The position numbers and the translations under genes were made by a program. Below, piece after piece: positions 1 through 8,191 of a DNA stretch of 64,000 nt (position 1 is the stretch's first letter; every line of letters starts with the position of its first letter). The DNA is from Betaproteobacteria bacterium. GTDB taxonomy: Bacteria > Pseudomonadota > Gammaproteobacteria > Burkholderiales > Casimicrobiaceae. The stretch spans positions 310,001 to 374,000 of the forward strand of contig JADJWJ010000020.1 of NCBI GenBank assembly GCA_016716425.1, in the 5' to 3' direction. A model generated the notes under the pieces. That model did not search any database and was not told where the DNA came from. It saw only the letters and a list, made by a program, of their open reading frames with translations.

Positions 1-570
1 CGCGACCACGGCCGCGAGCCACGCACCGCGCCGCGCGAGCAGGCCCGCGACGCCCGCCAGGAGCAGCGCGACGTACAGCCGCAGCTCGATCGGCAGCGTC
101 CACAGCGACCCGTTGACCTCGTGCGGGAACGGATTGGCCGGAAACGCGCCCGGCAGCCGGTAGACCATCTCGAAACCGAGCGCGACGCGCCACGCGTAGT
201 CGAGTGTCTGCGCGTGCGCGAGGTAGTCGCGCCACGGCAGCGGCGACGACGCGCCGGCGAGCACGATCGTGAAGAGCGTGGCCGCGACCAGCGCCGGGTA
301 GATGCGCAGCACGCGCGCCGCGACGAACGGCATGGCCGCCCGCCGCGCGAGCCAGCTCTGCGTGACGAGGAAGCCGGAAATCACGAAGAAGATCTTGACG
401 CCGAGCGCGCCGAAGTTGAGCTCGGGCGCGTGCTGCCACAACGGCTCGTGCGTCCAGCGGCCGGTCAGCGCGTAGCAGTGGAACAGCACGACGAACGCCG
501 CTGCGGCGAGCCGGATCGGCTGGAAGTTGTTGTCACGGCCGTGCGCGAGCGCCGACAGCCGCGGCGTCAT
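1..570 (-). CDS. Acyltransferase family 3 membrane protein (3' end outside window)
   Basis: The minus strand reads an uninterrupted frame from an ATG at 570 to the window edge, 190 codons. The start has the layout of OafA/YrhL-type acyltransferases: a short hydrophilic lead (MTPRLSALAHGRDNNF), then a hydrophobic helix ending FVVLFHCYAL, then LGVKIFFVISGFLV and later NGSLWTLPIELRLY. The family moves acyl groups onto sugars or cell-envelope polymers at the inner membrane; the substrate cannot be told here. An ATG at 602 is in another frame and stops at once, so 570 is preferred. The gene lies 33 bp downstream of mobA on the same strand and could be the last gene of the fdhD-mobA transcript. The C-terminal part is missing because of the window end. 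Confidence 0.8.
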   Translation of the reverse strand, partial: MTPRLSALAHGRDNNFQPIRLAAAAFVVLFHCYALTGRWTHEPLWQHAPELNFGALGVKIFFVISGFLVTQSWLARRAAMPFVAARVLRIYPALVAATLFTIVLAGASSPLPWRDYLAHAQTLDYAWRVALGFEMVYRLPGAFPANPFPHEVNGSLWTLPIELRLYVALLLAGVAGLLARRGAWLAAVVA

Positions 571-603
571 GCGCGTCGCGCGCCGCCCGGGCGGCCGGTC
601 ATG

Positions 604-1206
604 TCACGCGCACTCCGGCGGCACGATCGCCGCCCTGAGCTCGTCGATCGTGTTGATGTTGCGGAACGCGTCCTCGACGTCGTCGAACGCAACCGCGGCG
701 ACCGGCAGCGACGCGTACCACGCGTCGATCTTGCGCCCGCCGCCCGCGAGAAACGCGGTCAGGTGCGGCAGCACGCGGCGGTCCACCAGCGCGAACACGG
801 GGTGCGGCTGCGCGAAGGTCCGCGCGACCGCGATCTGCGCGCCCTCGCGCTCGAGGCCAGCGGCGAGCCGGGCGACGAGGTCACCCGGCAGGAACGGCGA
901 ATCGCACGGCACGGTGACCGCGTACGGCGTCGTTGCCGCCGTCATCCCCGCGTGCAGGCCGGCGAGCGGGCCGGCGAAGCCGCCGACCTCGTCGGCGACC
1001 ACCGGGTGTCCGAACACGGCGTAGCGATCGCGGTTCTGGTTCGCGTTGACGACGATCGCGCCGACCTGCGGCGCGAGCCGCTCCAGCACGTGCGCGACGA
1101 GCGGGCGCCCGGCGAGCGGCACCAGTCCCTTGTCGACGCCGCCCATCCGGCGGCCCATCCCGCCGGCGAGAACGATGCCGGTCACGTCGGCGGCGGCGAT
1201 GGTCAC
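604..1206 (-). CDS. mobA: Molybdenum cofactor guanylyltransferase MobA
   Basis: The 200-residue product begins VTIAAADVTGIVLAGGMGRR (GTG start) and has the nucleotidyltransferase signature GIVLAGGMGRRMGGVDKGLV followed by PLAGRPLVAHV. Further in are VPCDSPFLP, the acidic metal site typical of MobA, and INTIDELRAA near the end. MobA couples GMP to Mo-molybdopterin to make the guanine dinucleotide cofactor that formate dehydrogenase needs, in the cytoplasm. The GTG start overlaps the stop of the upstream GFA gene by 4 bp (GTGA), which fixes the start and suggests translational coupling. Length fits the family (about 190-210 residues). Its place beside fdhD and opposite the formate dehydrogenase locus supports the call. 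Confidence 0.93.
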   Translation of the reverse strand: MTIAAADVTGIVLAGGMGRRMGGVDKGLVPLAGRPLVAHVLERLAPQVGAIVVNANQNRDRYAVFGHPVVADEVGGFAGPLAGLHAGMTAATTPYAVTVPCDSPFLPGDLVARLAAGLEREGAQIAVARTFAQPHPVFALVDRRVLPHLTAFLAGGGRKIDAWYASLPVAAVAFDDVEDAFRNINTIDELRAAIVPPECA

Positions 1207-1598
1207 GGCGGGTCGCGCAGGGCGGGCAGCCAATCGGCGTGCTCGGCGTAGAACGCGTGGACCGACGGCGCGCGGTCGACCGGCTCGTCGAACGCGGCCA
1301 GGACGACGTGCGTCTCGCCGGGCCAGCGCGCGGACTCGAAGAAGAGCTTGGTGCCGCAGTGCCGGCAGAAGCGCCGGTACGTCTCGTGCGACGACTCGTG
1401 CGTGGCGAGGAACTCGGCGCCTTCGGTCACGTGCACCTGCGCCGACGGAAAGCCGACCCACGTGACGAATGCGGCGCCGTGCGCGCGGCGGCAGCTCGCG
1501 CAGTGGCAGTGCGCGCAGAAGCGCGACGGAAACGTCGCGACGAAGCGCACGCGGCCGCAATGGCAGCGGCCGTGGGCTTCGCCGGCGCCGGCGCTCAT
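1203..1598 (-). CDS. GFA-family zinc protein (CENP-V/GFA domain)
   Basis: The 131-residue product carries the cysteine pattern of the glutathione-dependent formaldehyde-activating (GFA) fold: CHCGRVRF near residue 13, CAHCHCASCRRAHGAAF in the middle, and FCRHCGTKLFFES later. These cysteines bind two zinc ions in characterised members. Some members help glutathione react with formaldehyde, though many homologues have no known substrate. The ATG at 1598 overlaps the stop of fdhD (ATGA) and its own stop overlaps the GTG of mobA, so the three genes are likely co-translated. A link from formaldehyde to formate oxidation is tempting but is inference only. Confidence 0.88.
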   Translation of the reverse strand: MSAGAGEAHGRCHCGRVRFVATFPSRFCAHCHCASCRRAHGAAFVTWVGFPSAQVHVTEGAEFLATHESSHETYRRFCRHCGTKLFFESARWPGETHVVLAAFDEPVDRAPSVHAFYAEHADWLPALRDPP

Positions 1599-2458
1599 CG
1601 CACGAACCGGTCGCTGCCGGTGAAGAGCAGGTAGTGCGTGTTCACCGCGCGGCCGATCATCGTGAGGCCGACCTTCTGCGCGATCTCGTAGCCCATCTGC
1701 GTGAGGCCCGAGCGCGACGCGAGGAACGGGATGCCCATCTGCGCGGCCTTGATCACCATTTCGGAGGTCAGGCGACCGGTCGTGTAGAAGATCTTGTCGG
1801 CGCCGGTCATGCGGTCGAGCCACATGCGGCCCGCGATCGCGTCGACCGCGTTGTGGCGGCCGACATCCTCGACGAACATCAGGATCGGCGCCGCGCCGTC
1901 CCCGTTCGCCGCCAGCGCGCAGCCGTGCACGGCGCCCGCCTGCTTGTAGATCGTCTCGTGGTGCCGCACGCGCTCGAGGAGATCGTACAGCGTCGCCTGC
2001 GTCAGCCGTGCGGTCCCCGGCAGCCGCACGCGGTCGAGGTCGTCCATCAGGTCGCCGAACATGGTGCCCTGCCCGCAGCCGGTGGTCTTCGTCCGCCGCC
2101 CGGTCTTCGCCTCCAGGTCGGCGAGCCCGTTGCGCGTGACGATCGCGCACGCGTGGGTGTCCCAGTCGACCTGCACGGACACGATGTCGTCGATCGAGTC
2201 GACCAGCCGCTGGTTGCGCAGATAGCCGATCGCCAGCGCCTCCGGCGCGCCGCCCAGCGTCATCAGCGTCAGCAGTTCCTGCTTGTCGACGTAGATCGTC
2301 AGCGGATGCTCGCCGGCGACCGCCACGCTCCGGACGCCGCCGTGCTCGTCGACCGCCGGCACGTCGAACGTCGCCGGACGCGCGGCGTCGGTCAAGAGCG
2401 GCCGGTAGGGCTCAGGCCGCTCAGGAGTCAAAGGACGAAGGTCAGAGGGCAGCTGCAT
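1595..2458 (-). CDS. fdhD: Formate dehydrogenase accessory sulfurtransferase FdhD
   Basis: FdhD takes sulfur from IscS and passes it to the molybdenum cofactor so that formate dehydrogenase becomes active. The product has the expected blocks: DEHGGVRSVAVAGEHPLTIYV, TLGGAPEALAIGYLRNQRLV, FVEDVGRHNAVDAIAGRMWL, and SRSGLTQMGYEIAQKVGLTM. The cysteine loop reads TTGCGQGTMFGD, so the first conserved cysteine is present but the second of the E. coli CxxC pair is not; one cysteine is common in this family. I start at the ATG at 2458 (287 residues); an in-frame ATG at 2479 would add seven residues. Its stop overlaps the start of the GFA gene. Confidence 0.93.
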   Translation of the reverse strand: MQLPSDLRPLTPERPEPYRPLLTDAARPATFDVPAVDEHGGVRSVAVAGEHPLTIYVDKQELLTLMTLGGAPEALAIGYLRNQRLVDSIDDIVSVQVDWDTHACAIVTRNGLADLEAKTGRRTKTTGCGQGTMFGDLMDDLDRVRLPGTARLTQATLYDLLERVRHHETIYKQAGAVHGCALAANGDGAAPILMFVEDVGRHNAVDAIAGRMWLDRMTGADKIFYTTGRLTSEMVIKAAQMGIPFLASRSGLTQMGYEIAQKVGLTMIGRAVNTHYLLFTGSDRFVR

Positions 2459-2619
2459 CGGTGGATTCCGTGGCGGCACGTCGAGTGCCGGGAGACGCCG
2501 CAGGATCGATCAGCGCCGGGTCACGGCGATGTGTCGGCGCAACCGCGCGTCGGCGCTCGACGCGCCGCCACGGGAGACGTCGGCGCGTCTGATCCCTGAC
2601 CTCTGATACCTGATTCCTG

Positions 2620-3723
2620 TCACCCTCCGATGTAGCTCATCTCGACCTTCGGCGTCCGCGGCGTGTCGGCGGTGCGAATCTCCGAGTAGCGGTCGTCGCG
2701 GCGCCGCCAGATCGCCGCCACCGCGCGCGCGAGCGCGGCGTCGTCGAACCCGCCGCGCACCAGCGTGCGCAGGTCGTAGCCGTCGGTGGCGAACAGGCAC
2801 GTGTAGACCTTGCCGTCGGTCGACAGGCGCGCGCGCGTGCAGTCGCGGCAGAACGCCTGCGTGACCGACGCGATCACGCCGATTTCGCCGCCGCCGTCGG
2901 CGTAGCGCCAGCGCTCGGCGACCTCGCCCTCGTAGTTGGGGTCGGCGGGGACGAGCGGCATCTGCGCGCCGATCGTGCGCACGATCTCGGCCGCCGGCAC
3001 GACGTCGTCCATGCGCCAGCCGTTGGTCGCGCCGACGTCCATGAACTCGATGAAGCGGACGATGTGCCCGCTGCCCTTGAACCGCCGCGCCATCGGCAGG
3101 ATCGAGGCCTCGTTCATCCCGCGCTTGACCACCATGTTGATCTTGATCGGCGCGAGCCCGGCTGCCGCCGCGGCGTCGATGCCCTCGAGCACCCGGGCGA
3201 CCGGGAAGTCGACGTCGTTCATCGCCCGGAACGTCGCGTCGTCGAGCGAGTCGAGGCTGACCGTGATGCGCGAGAGCCCCGCCGCGCGCAGGTCGGCGGC
3301 CTTGCGCGCGAGCAGCGCGCCGTTGGTCGTCAGCGTGAGGTCGACGTCGCCCAGCGCGCGCAGCATCGCGATCAAACGCTCCACGTTCTTGCGCAGCAGC
3401 GGCTCGCCGCCCGTCAGGCGGATCTTGCGCACGCCCAGGTCGACGAACACGCGCGCCACGCGCGCGATCTCCTCGAACGACAGCAGGTCGGCGTGCGCGA
3501 GGAACGGGTAGTCGCGCCCGAACACGTCCTTCGGCATGCAGTAGACGCAGCGGAAGTTGCAGCGGTCGGTCACCGAGATGCGCAGGTCGTGCAACCCGCG
3601 GCCGCGCGCGTCGGCGAGCGCACCGCCCACCGCGGGCGCGAGCGCGGCCTCGCGCGCGAACGCCGCCAGCGCGTCGGTGCGGTCCGGTGCACGCAGGTCG
3701 GCGAGAGGAATGATCGTGGCCAT
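2620..3723 (-). CDS. moaA: GTP 3',8-cyclase MoaA
   Basis: This radical-SAM enzyme performs the first step of molybdopterin synthesis, turning GTP into 3',8-cyclo-GTP. The radical-SAM cysteines are at residues 55, 59 and 62 in RISVTDRCNFRCVYCMPKD. KIRLTGGEPLLRKN follows, and the C-terminal second cluster ligands lie in AFCRDCTRARLSTDGKVYTC. The chain ends in the GG dipeptide required by MoaA (YIGG). At 367 residues it is somewhat longer than usual because of an N-terminal extension of about 40 residues. It runs divergently from the DUF3305 gene and 161 bp upstream of fdhD on the same strand. Confidence 0.95.
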   Translation of the reverse strand: MATIIPLADLRAPDRTDALAAFAREAALAPAVGGALADARGRGLHDLRISVTDRCNFRCVYCMPKDVFGRDYPFLAHADLLSFEEIARVARVFVDLGVRKIRLTGGEPLLRKNVERLIAMLRALGDVDLTLTTNGALLARKAADLRAAGLSRITVSLDSLDDATFRAMNDVDFPVARVLEGIDAAAAAGLAPIKINMVVKRGMNEASILPMARRFKGSGHIVRFIEFMDVGATNGWRMDDVVPAAEIVRTIGAQMPLVPADPNYEGEVAERWRYADGGGEIGVIASVTQAFCRDCTRARLSTDGKVYTCLFATDGYDLRTLVRGGFDDAALARAVAAIWRRRDDRYSEIRTADTPRTPKVEMSYIGG

Positions 3724-3836
3724 CGGTGTGCGCGGCGTCGAGCGGGAAATGGTAGCAGACGCAGGAAGCGGCAGCGTGCCGCGACTGTTCGCTGGTGTAT
3801 GATCGCGGCGCCTCGCGTTCCCCCTCCGGAATAACC

Positions 3837-4467
3837 ATGCGGTCCGCGTACTTTTCGGTCGACGTCACGATGGAGCGCGTCCCGCTCGCCAATCGCTGGG
3901 CCAGCGAGCGCTGGCAGCCGGCCGCCGTCGTTCCGCGCGCGGAAGGTCGCACGACGGCGGGCGCGCCCGTGCGCGAAGCCGACGGCCCGCAGGGCACCAC
4001 CTGGCGCTTTCCGCGGATGGAGATCGAGTTGCACCCCACCGAGGCCGAGGGCTACTACCTCAACCTGACGTCGGAGACGCCGGTGGCGTTCGTGATGTGG
4101 CGGACCGCCGACGACGGCACCGAGCCCGCGGCGCTGCCCGAGAAGGTCACGCTGTCGTACAACGAGGCCGGGCGCAGCATGGACGGCGGCGCCCGCGTCG
4201 ATCCGGTGCCGCTCGCGGAGGCGCTGCGCGCCTGGCTCGCCGCGTTCGTGGCCGAGCACTACCACCCCGAGCCGAAACGCAAGGTCAGGCGCAACGACCC
4301 GTTCAAGGACGGCGCGTTCGTCCGCGACCGCGGACGCCGAGGCACTGAGATCCCGAGGGGGGACGACCGGGCTCGTCCCCGCGGGGGGGGACCCGGGCGC
4401 GCGCGGCCCCCCCCCGCGGCGGGCCCCCGCCCGGGGGGGGGGGGGGGGGCTTGCGCAATCCTCTGTA
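3837..4467 (+). CDS. DUF3305 protein, 3' end disturbed by a poly-G tract
   Basis: From the ATG at 3837 the product reads MRSAYFSVDVTMERVPLANR and continues with WASERWQPAAVVP, WRFPRMEIELHPTEAEGYY, and YHPEPKRKVRRNDPF, the pattern of DUF3305 proteins found beside formate dehydrogenase genes. Function is unknown. After about residue 175 the reading frame enters a very G/C-homopolymeric tract (4383-4450) and no stop occurs in this frame until 5174, which would bury the whole next gene. A TAG at 4465-4467 in the next frame would end the gene just before DUF3306, so I place the end there and assume a one-base length error in the poly-G tract. The first 170 residues are secure; the tail is not. Confidence 0.7.
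4383..4450. other. Poly-G/poly-C tract, probable sequencing or assembly artefact
   Basis: About 70 bases consist almost only of runs of G and C, ending in an 18-base G run. No other coding region here looks like this apart from a second island at 26255-26330. It coincides with the point where the DUF3305 frame loses its stop codon. Two-colour sequencing chemistry can produce false G runs at difficult sites; that cause is inference. Confidence 0.6.
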
Positions 4468-4482
4468 GTGGGCACCGTTCCG

Positions 4483-5094
4483 ATGGCCGCCGCCGATCCG
4501 CCTCCCGCCGAGCGCTTTTCGCTGTCGCGCTGGTCGCGCCGCAAGCACGAGGCCGCGCGCACGCCGCGCCAGGAAACCGCGGCCGCCGCGCCTGCCGCAC
4601 CGGAGCCCGCGCAACCCTCGCCGCCGGTCGCGACCGCGCCGGCCATCGCCGCGAACGCGACCGCGCCGGAACCGCTGCCGCCGGTCGAGAGCCTCACGTT
4701 CGATTCGGATTTCGCGCCGTTCGTCCAGCCGCAGGTCGACGATGCGACCAAGCGCGCCGCGCTGGCGAAGCTGTTCGGCGACCCGCACTTCAACGTGATG
4801 GACGGGCTCGACGTCTACGTCGACGACTACACGCAGCCCGACCCGATGCCGACCGGCATGCTGGACAAGCTCGCGCGCGTCTACGAAGCGATCGCGGACG
4901 ACGACAAGTCGGCGGCCGCGAACGAAGGCGGGACGGCGCCCGTGGTTGCCGCCGCCGCGCCGGAGCAGGCGCCGGCAGAGCCCGCGACCGCACCCGCGCC
5001 GTTGACCGACGAACGCGCGGCCGCGACGGCTCCCCTCACCCCGACCCTCTCCCCGCAAGGGGGAAGCGGGGGCCCGGAGGGCGCGCCGTCGTGA
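4483..5094 (+). CDS. DUF3306 protein
   Basis: The 203-residue product starts MAAADPPPAERFSLSRWSRR, the usual DUF3306 opening, continues through an Ala/Pro-rich linker, and has the conserved core SDFAPFVQPQVDDATKRAAL, LFGDPHFNVMDGLDVYVDDY, and PMPTGMLDKLARVYEA. It always accompanies DUF3305 and formate dehydrogenase maturation genes in related genomes; its role is unknown. A GTG at 4468 is in frame but the ATG at 4483 fits better. The last 20 or so residues (APLTPTLSPQGG...) are encoded by a common intergenic repeat that has run into the gene, so the ancestral protein probably ended earlier. Confidence 0.85.
   Translation: MAAADPPPAERFSLSRWSRRKHEAARTPRQETAAAAPAAPEPAQPSPPVATAPAIAANATAPEPLPPVESLTFDSDFAPFVQPQVDDATKRAALAKLFGDPHFNVMDGLDVYVDDYTQPDPMPTGMLDKLARVYEAIADDDKSAAANEGGTAPVVAAAAPEQAPAEPATAPAPLTDERAAATAPLTPTLSPQGGSGGPEGAPS
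5034..5072 (+). repeat. Dispersed GC-rich intergenic repeat (CTCACCCCGACCCTC type)
   Basis: The motif CCTCACCCCGACCCTCTCCC followed by a GC-rich hairpin recurs at 51810-51848 in this window and is widespread between genes in beta- and gammaproteobacteria. Here it forms the 3' end of the DUF3306 frame. Confidence 0.6.
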
Positions 5095-5170
5095 TGCGCG
5101 CAGCTCACCTCTTTCTCCCCGCTGGCGTGGTGAGTGGCGCGCGGCGAGGCGCCGATCGCGTCGAGCAGCG

Positions 5171-7234
5171 ATGACCGTCGCCGACAAGACGCTCTTCGTC
5201 TGCAACTGCAACCGCACGATGCCGCTCGACGGCGCCGCGCTCGGCCGCGCGCTCGGCCTGCCTGCCGCCGTGCCCGTGCACTCGATGCTGTGCCAGCGGG
5301 AACTCGCGCGGTTTTCCGAAGGCGCGCGCGGCGACGTGCTGGTCGCGTGTACGCAGGAGCAGCGGCTGCTCGGCGACGTCGCGGAGGAGGGCGGCCGGAC
5401 GCAGGCGATCCGCTTCGTCAACATCCGCGAGACGGCCGGCTGGTCGGCCGAGGCCGCCGCCGCGACACCGAAGATCGCCGCGCTGCTCGCCGCGGCGGCG
5501 CTGCCGGATCCCGAACCGGTTCCGGCGGTAGGCTACAAATCGGCCGGCCAGGTGCTGATCGCCGGACCGCTCGATGCCGCGCTCGTGTGGGCCGACGCGC
5601 TGGCCGAACGCCTGGCGGTCACCGTGCTCGCCACCGGGCGCGCCGCGGGTGCGACGCTGCCCGCCGAACGCGCATACCCGGTCTACTCGGGCAAGCTGAC
5701 CGCGCTCACCGGCTGGCTGGGTGCGTTCGACGCGCAGTGGGTGCAGGAAAACCCGATCGACCTCGACCTGTGCACCCGCTGCAACGCGTGCGTGCGGGCG
5801 TGTCCCGAACACGCGATCGACGCGAGCTTCCAGATCGACCTCGACCGCTGCCGCAGCCATCGCGCGTGCGTGGCTGCCTGCGGGCCGGTCGGCGCGATCG
5901 ACTTCGCACGCAGCGACTCCGCGCGCGGCGAGCGCTTCGACCTCGTGCTCGACCTCCACCGCACGCCGTGGTTCCGGCAGCACCAGCCGCCGCAGGGCTA
6001 CTTCGGGCCGGGTGCGGATCCGCTCGCGCAGGCGCAGGCCGTCGCCGAACTCGCGGGGATGACCGGCGAGTTCGAGAAGCCGAGATTCTTCCGGTACAAG
6101 GCGTCGCTATGCGCGCACGGCCGCTCGAAGATCACCGGCTGCACGCAGTGCATCGATGTCTGCTCGACCGCCGCGATCCGTGCCGACGGCGACCATGTCT
6201 TCGTCGAGCCGCACCTGTGCGCCGGCTGCGGCGCGTGCACCACCGTGTGCCCTTCGGGCGCGCTCGCGTTCGCGTACCCGTCGGTGCCCGACCTCGCGGC
6301 GCGGCTGAAGGCGCTGCTCGCGACCTACGGCCGTGCCGGCGGCCGCGACGCGTGCCTGGTCTTCCACGCGGAGGACGGCCGCGCGGCGTTGGCGCACCTC
6401 GCGCGGCGCGGGCGCGGGCTCCCGGCGCGCGCGCTGCCGGTCGAGGTCCATCACATCGCGTCGGTCGGCCTCGACGTGTGGCTCGCCGCGCTGGCGTGGG
6501 GCGCGGCGCAGGTCGCCGTCGTCGCCACGGGACGCGAAGCGCCGCAGTACCGCGAGGCGCTGGCGTTCCAGATGAAGGTGGCCGACACCATCGCCGATGC
6601 GCTGGGCTACCAGGGCGAGCATTTCCGGATCGTCGACGCCGACGCGCTCGACGCGCTGTGGACGTGGACGCCCGCGCTGGGTCCCCGCGTGCACGCCACG
6701 TTCGCGGCGACGGCGGACAAGCGCACGACGGCGGCGCTCGCGCTCGAACACCTCGCCGCGCACGCGCCGGTGCCGCAGGCCGTCATCGGACTGCCGCAGG
6801 GCGCCCCGTACGGGACGATCGCCATCGACGCCGCGAAGTGCACGATGTGCATGGCGTGCGTCGGCGCGTGCCCGGAGGCGGCGATCCAGGACAACGTCGA
6901 GCGCCCGCAGGTCCGGTTCATCGAGGCCAACTGCGTCCAGTGCGGCATCTGCGCCGCGACGTGTCCGGAGCAGGCGATCGCGCTGACGCCGCGTCTCAAC
7001 CTCGCGCCGGAGGCGAAGGCGCCGCGCGTGCTCAACGAGGCCGCGGTGTTCGCGTGCATCCGCTGCGGCAAGCCACTCGGCACGCAGAAGATGGTCGAGG
7101 CGATGACGGCCAAGCTCGCCGGCCACTCGATGTTCGCCGCCCCCGGCGCGCTCGACCGGCTGCGGATGTGCGCCGACTGCCGTGTGGTCGACCTCATCCG
7201 CAACGAGGACAGCGTCGACGTCCGCAAGCTATGA
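5171..7234 (+). CDS. Multi-cluster 4Fe-4S ferredoxin of the formate dehydrogenase locus
   Basis: This 687-residue protein has at least six cysteine clusters. They include DLCTRCNACVRACPEHAID, HLCAGCGACTTVCPSGAL, AKCTMCMACVGACPEAAI and NCVQCGICAATCPEQAI, plus two irregular ones (DRCRSHRACVAACGPVGAI and the group around ITGCTQCIDVC). The N-terminus (TLFVCNCNRTMPLDGAALGR) and the middle segment lack clusters. No signal peptide or membrane span is visible, so it should act in the cytoplasm as an electron carrier, perhaps during maturation of the dehydrogenase. Such long ferredoxins regularly sit between DUF3306 and torD genes; their exact partner is not established. Its TGA overlaps the next ATG by 4 bp. 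Confidence 0.88.
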   Translation: MTVADKTLFVCNCNRTMPLDGAALGRALGLPAAVPVHSMLCQRELARFSEGARGDVLVACTQEQRLLGDVAEEGGRTQAIRFVNIRETAGWSAEAAAATPKIAALLAAAALPDPEPVPAVGYKSAGQVLIAGPLDAALVWADALAERLAVTVLATGRAAGATLPAERAYPVYSGKLTALTGWLGAFDAQWVQENPIDLDLCTRCNACVRACPEHAIDASFQIDLDRCRSHRACVAACGPVGAIDFARSDSARGERFDLVLDLHRTPWFRQHQPPQGYFGPGADPLAQAQAVAELAGMTGEFEKPRFFRYKASLCAHGRSKITGCTQCIDVCSTAAIRADGDHVFVEPHLCAGCGACTTVCPSGALAFAYPSVPDLAARLKALLATYGRAGGRDACLVFHAEDGRAALAHLARRGRGLPARALPVEVHHIASVGLDVWLAALAWGAAQVAVVATGREAPQYREALAFQMKVADTIADALGYQGEHFRIVDADALDALWTWTPALGPRVHATFAATADKRTTAALALEHLAAHAPVPQAVIGLPQGAPYGTIAIDAAKCTMCMACVGACPEAAIQDNVERPQVRFIEANCVQCGICAATCPEQAIALTPRLNLAPEAKAPRVLNEAAVFACIRCGKPLGTQKMVEAMTAKLAGHSMFAAPGALDRLRMCADCRVVDLIRNEDSVDVRKL

Positions 7235-7863
7235 CCGGAACCCCCGATGCACCCGCGACCGCCGCGACCGAGCTGGCCGACGAGGACCGCGCGCGCGCCG
7301 AGTTCTACGCGCTGCTCGGGCGCCTGTACGGCGCCGCGCCGGACGCCCCGCTGCTGGCCGCGATCGGCGCGTCGGCGCTGTGGCCCGACGACGGCGAGAA
7401 CCCGTTGGCGGGGGCGTGGAACCGGCTGGTGCTCGGCAGCCGCACCGCCGACGCGGAGGCGGTCGAGCAGGAGTACACCGACCTCTTCATCGGCGTGGGC
7501 AAGGCCGAGTGCAACCTGCACGCTTCGTACTGGACACGCGACGCCGGCGCCGAGCCGCCGCTCGTCGCGCTGCGGGCCGAACTGGCGGCGATGGGACTTG
7601 CGCGGCAGGGCGGATCGGCGCCCTACGAGGACCATCTGGCCGCGCTGTGCGAGACGATGCGCATCCTCGTGGCCGGCGCCGCGGGTCGTTCGCCGGAGAC
7701 CATTTCCACGCAGCGGGCATTCTTCGCGCGCCGGATCGCGCCCTGGGTGGAGGAATGCTGCACTGCGATAGCGCAATGTCCGATTGCCAACTACTACGTT
7801 CAGGTAGCACAATTCACCAATCTGTTCATGGCGCTCGAACGTGACTCGTTCGCCATCGAATGA
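7231..7863 (+). CDS. TorD/DmsD-family molecular chaperone
   Basis: The 210-residue product matches the TorD chaperone family: RAEFYALLGRLYGAAPDAPL at the N-terminus, VEQEYTDLFIGVGKAECNLH in the middle, then PYEDHLAALCETMRIL and ARRIAPWVEECCTAI. These chaperones bind the twin-arginine signal of a molybdoenzyme and hold back export until the cofactor is inserted. The likely client is the formate dehydrogenase alpha subunit encoded 330 bp downstream. The ATG at 7231 overlaps the stop of the ferredoxin gene, so the two are probably translated together. A regulatory or second-client role cannot be excluded. Confidence 0.9.
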   Translation: MTGTPDAPATAATELADEDRARAEFYALLGRLYGAAPDAPLLAAIGASALWPDDGENPLAGAWNRLVLGSRTADAEAVEQEYTDLFIGVGKAECNLHASYWTRDAGAEPPLVALRAELAAMGLARQGGSAPYEDHLAALCETMRILVAGAAGRSPETISTQRAFFARRIAPWVEECCTAIAQCPIANYYVQVAQFTNLFMALERDSFAIE

Positions 7864-7930
7864 ACGGTCCGCCCGCGCGAGCGGCGGCCGTCGCACATAA
7901 CGTCACGCGGCATCGACTTTGGAGGTTCAG

Positions 7931-8182
7931 ATGAGCCATTCGTCGCAGCGCGAAGCGCACGCGTCGGCCCCGACGCACGCCGACACCCCCACCCGGATCG
8001 ATACGAAGCGCCGCCGCTTCCTGCTGGCCCTGGGCGCCGGCAGTGCGGGCGCCGCCGCGGCCGCGACGCAGTCGCTCGCCGCGCCCGTCGCCGATGCCGT
8101 CGCGCCGGCCGCGCCGGCGACGACGCAGGGCTACCGCGAAACCGAGCACGTTCGCGACTACTACGCGACGACGCGCATCTAG
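7931..8182 (+). CDS. Small twin-arginine protein of formate dehydrogenase regions
   Basis: The 83-residue product has a Tat motif in TKRRRFLLALGAGSAGAAAA near residue 30 and ends GYRETEHVRDYYATTRI. This matches the short 'formate dehydrogenase region TAT target' proteins that precede the alpha subunit gene in many proteobacteria; their function is unknown. The start is the ATG at 7931, preceded by a good ribosome binding site (TTTGGAGGTTCAG). An in-frame ATG at 7919 would lie upstream of that site and is unlikely. The fdhA start lies 9 bp after the stop. Confidence 0.85.
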   Translation: MSHSSQREAHASAPTHADTPTRIDTKRRRFLLALGAGSAGAAAAATQSLAAPVADAVAPAAPATTQGYRETEHVRDYYATTRI

Positions 8183-8191
8183 GAGGCCGCC

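Noticed and set aside
3795..5174. Single 459-residue protein fusing DUF3305 to later sequence
   Set aside because: The second half is Arg/Gly-rich shadow of DUF3306 in another frame and starts at the poly-G tract.
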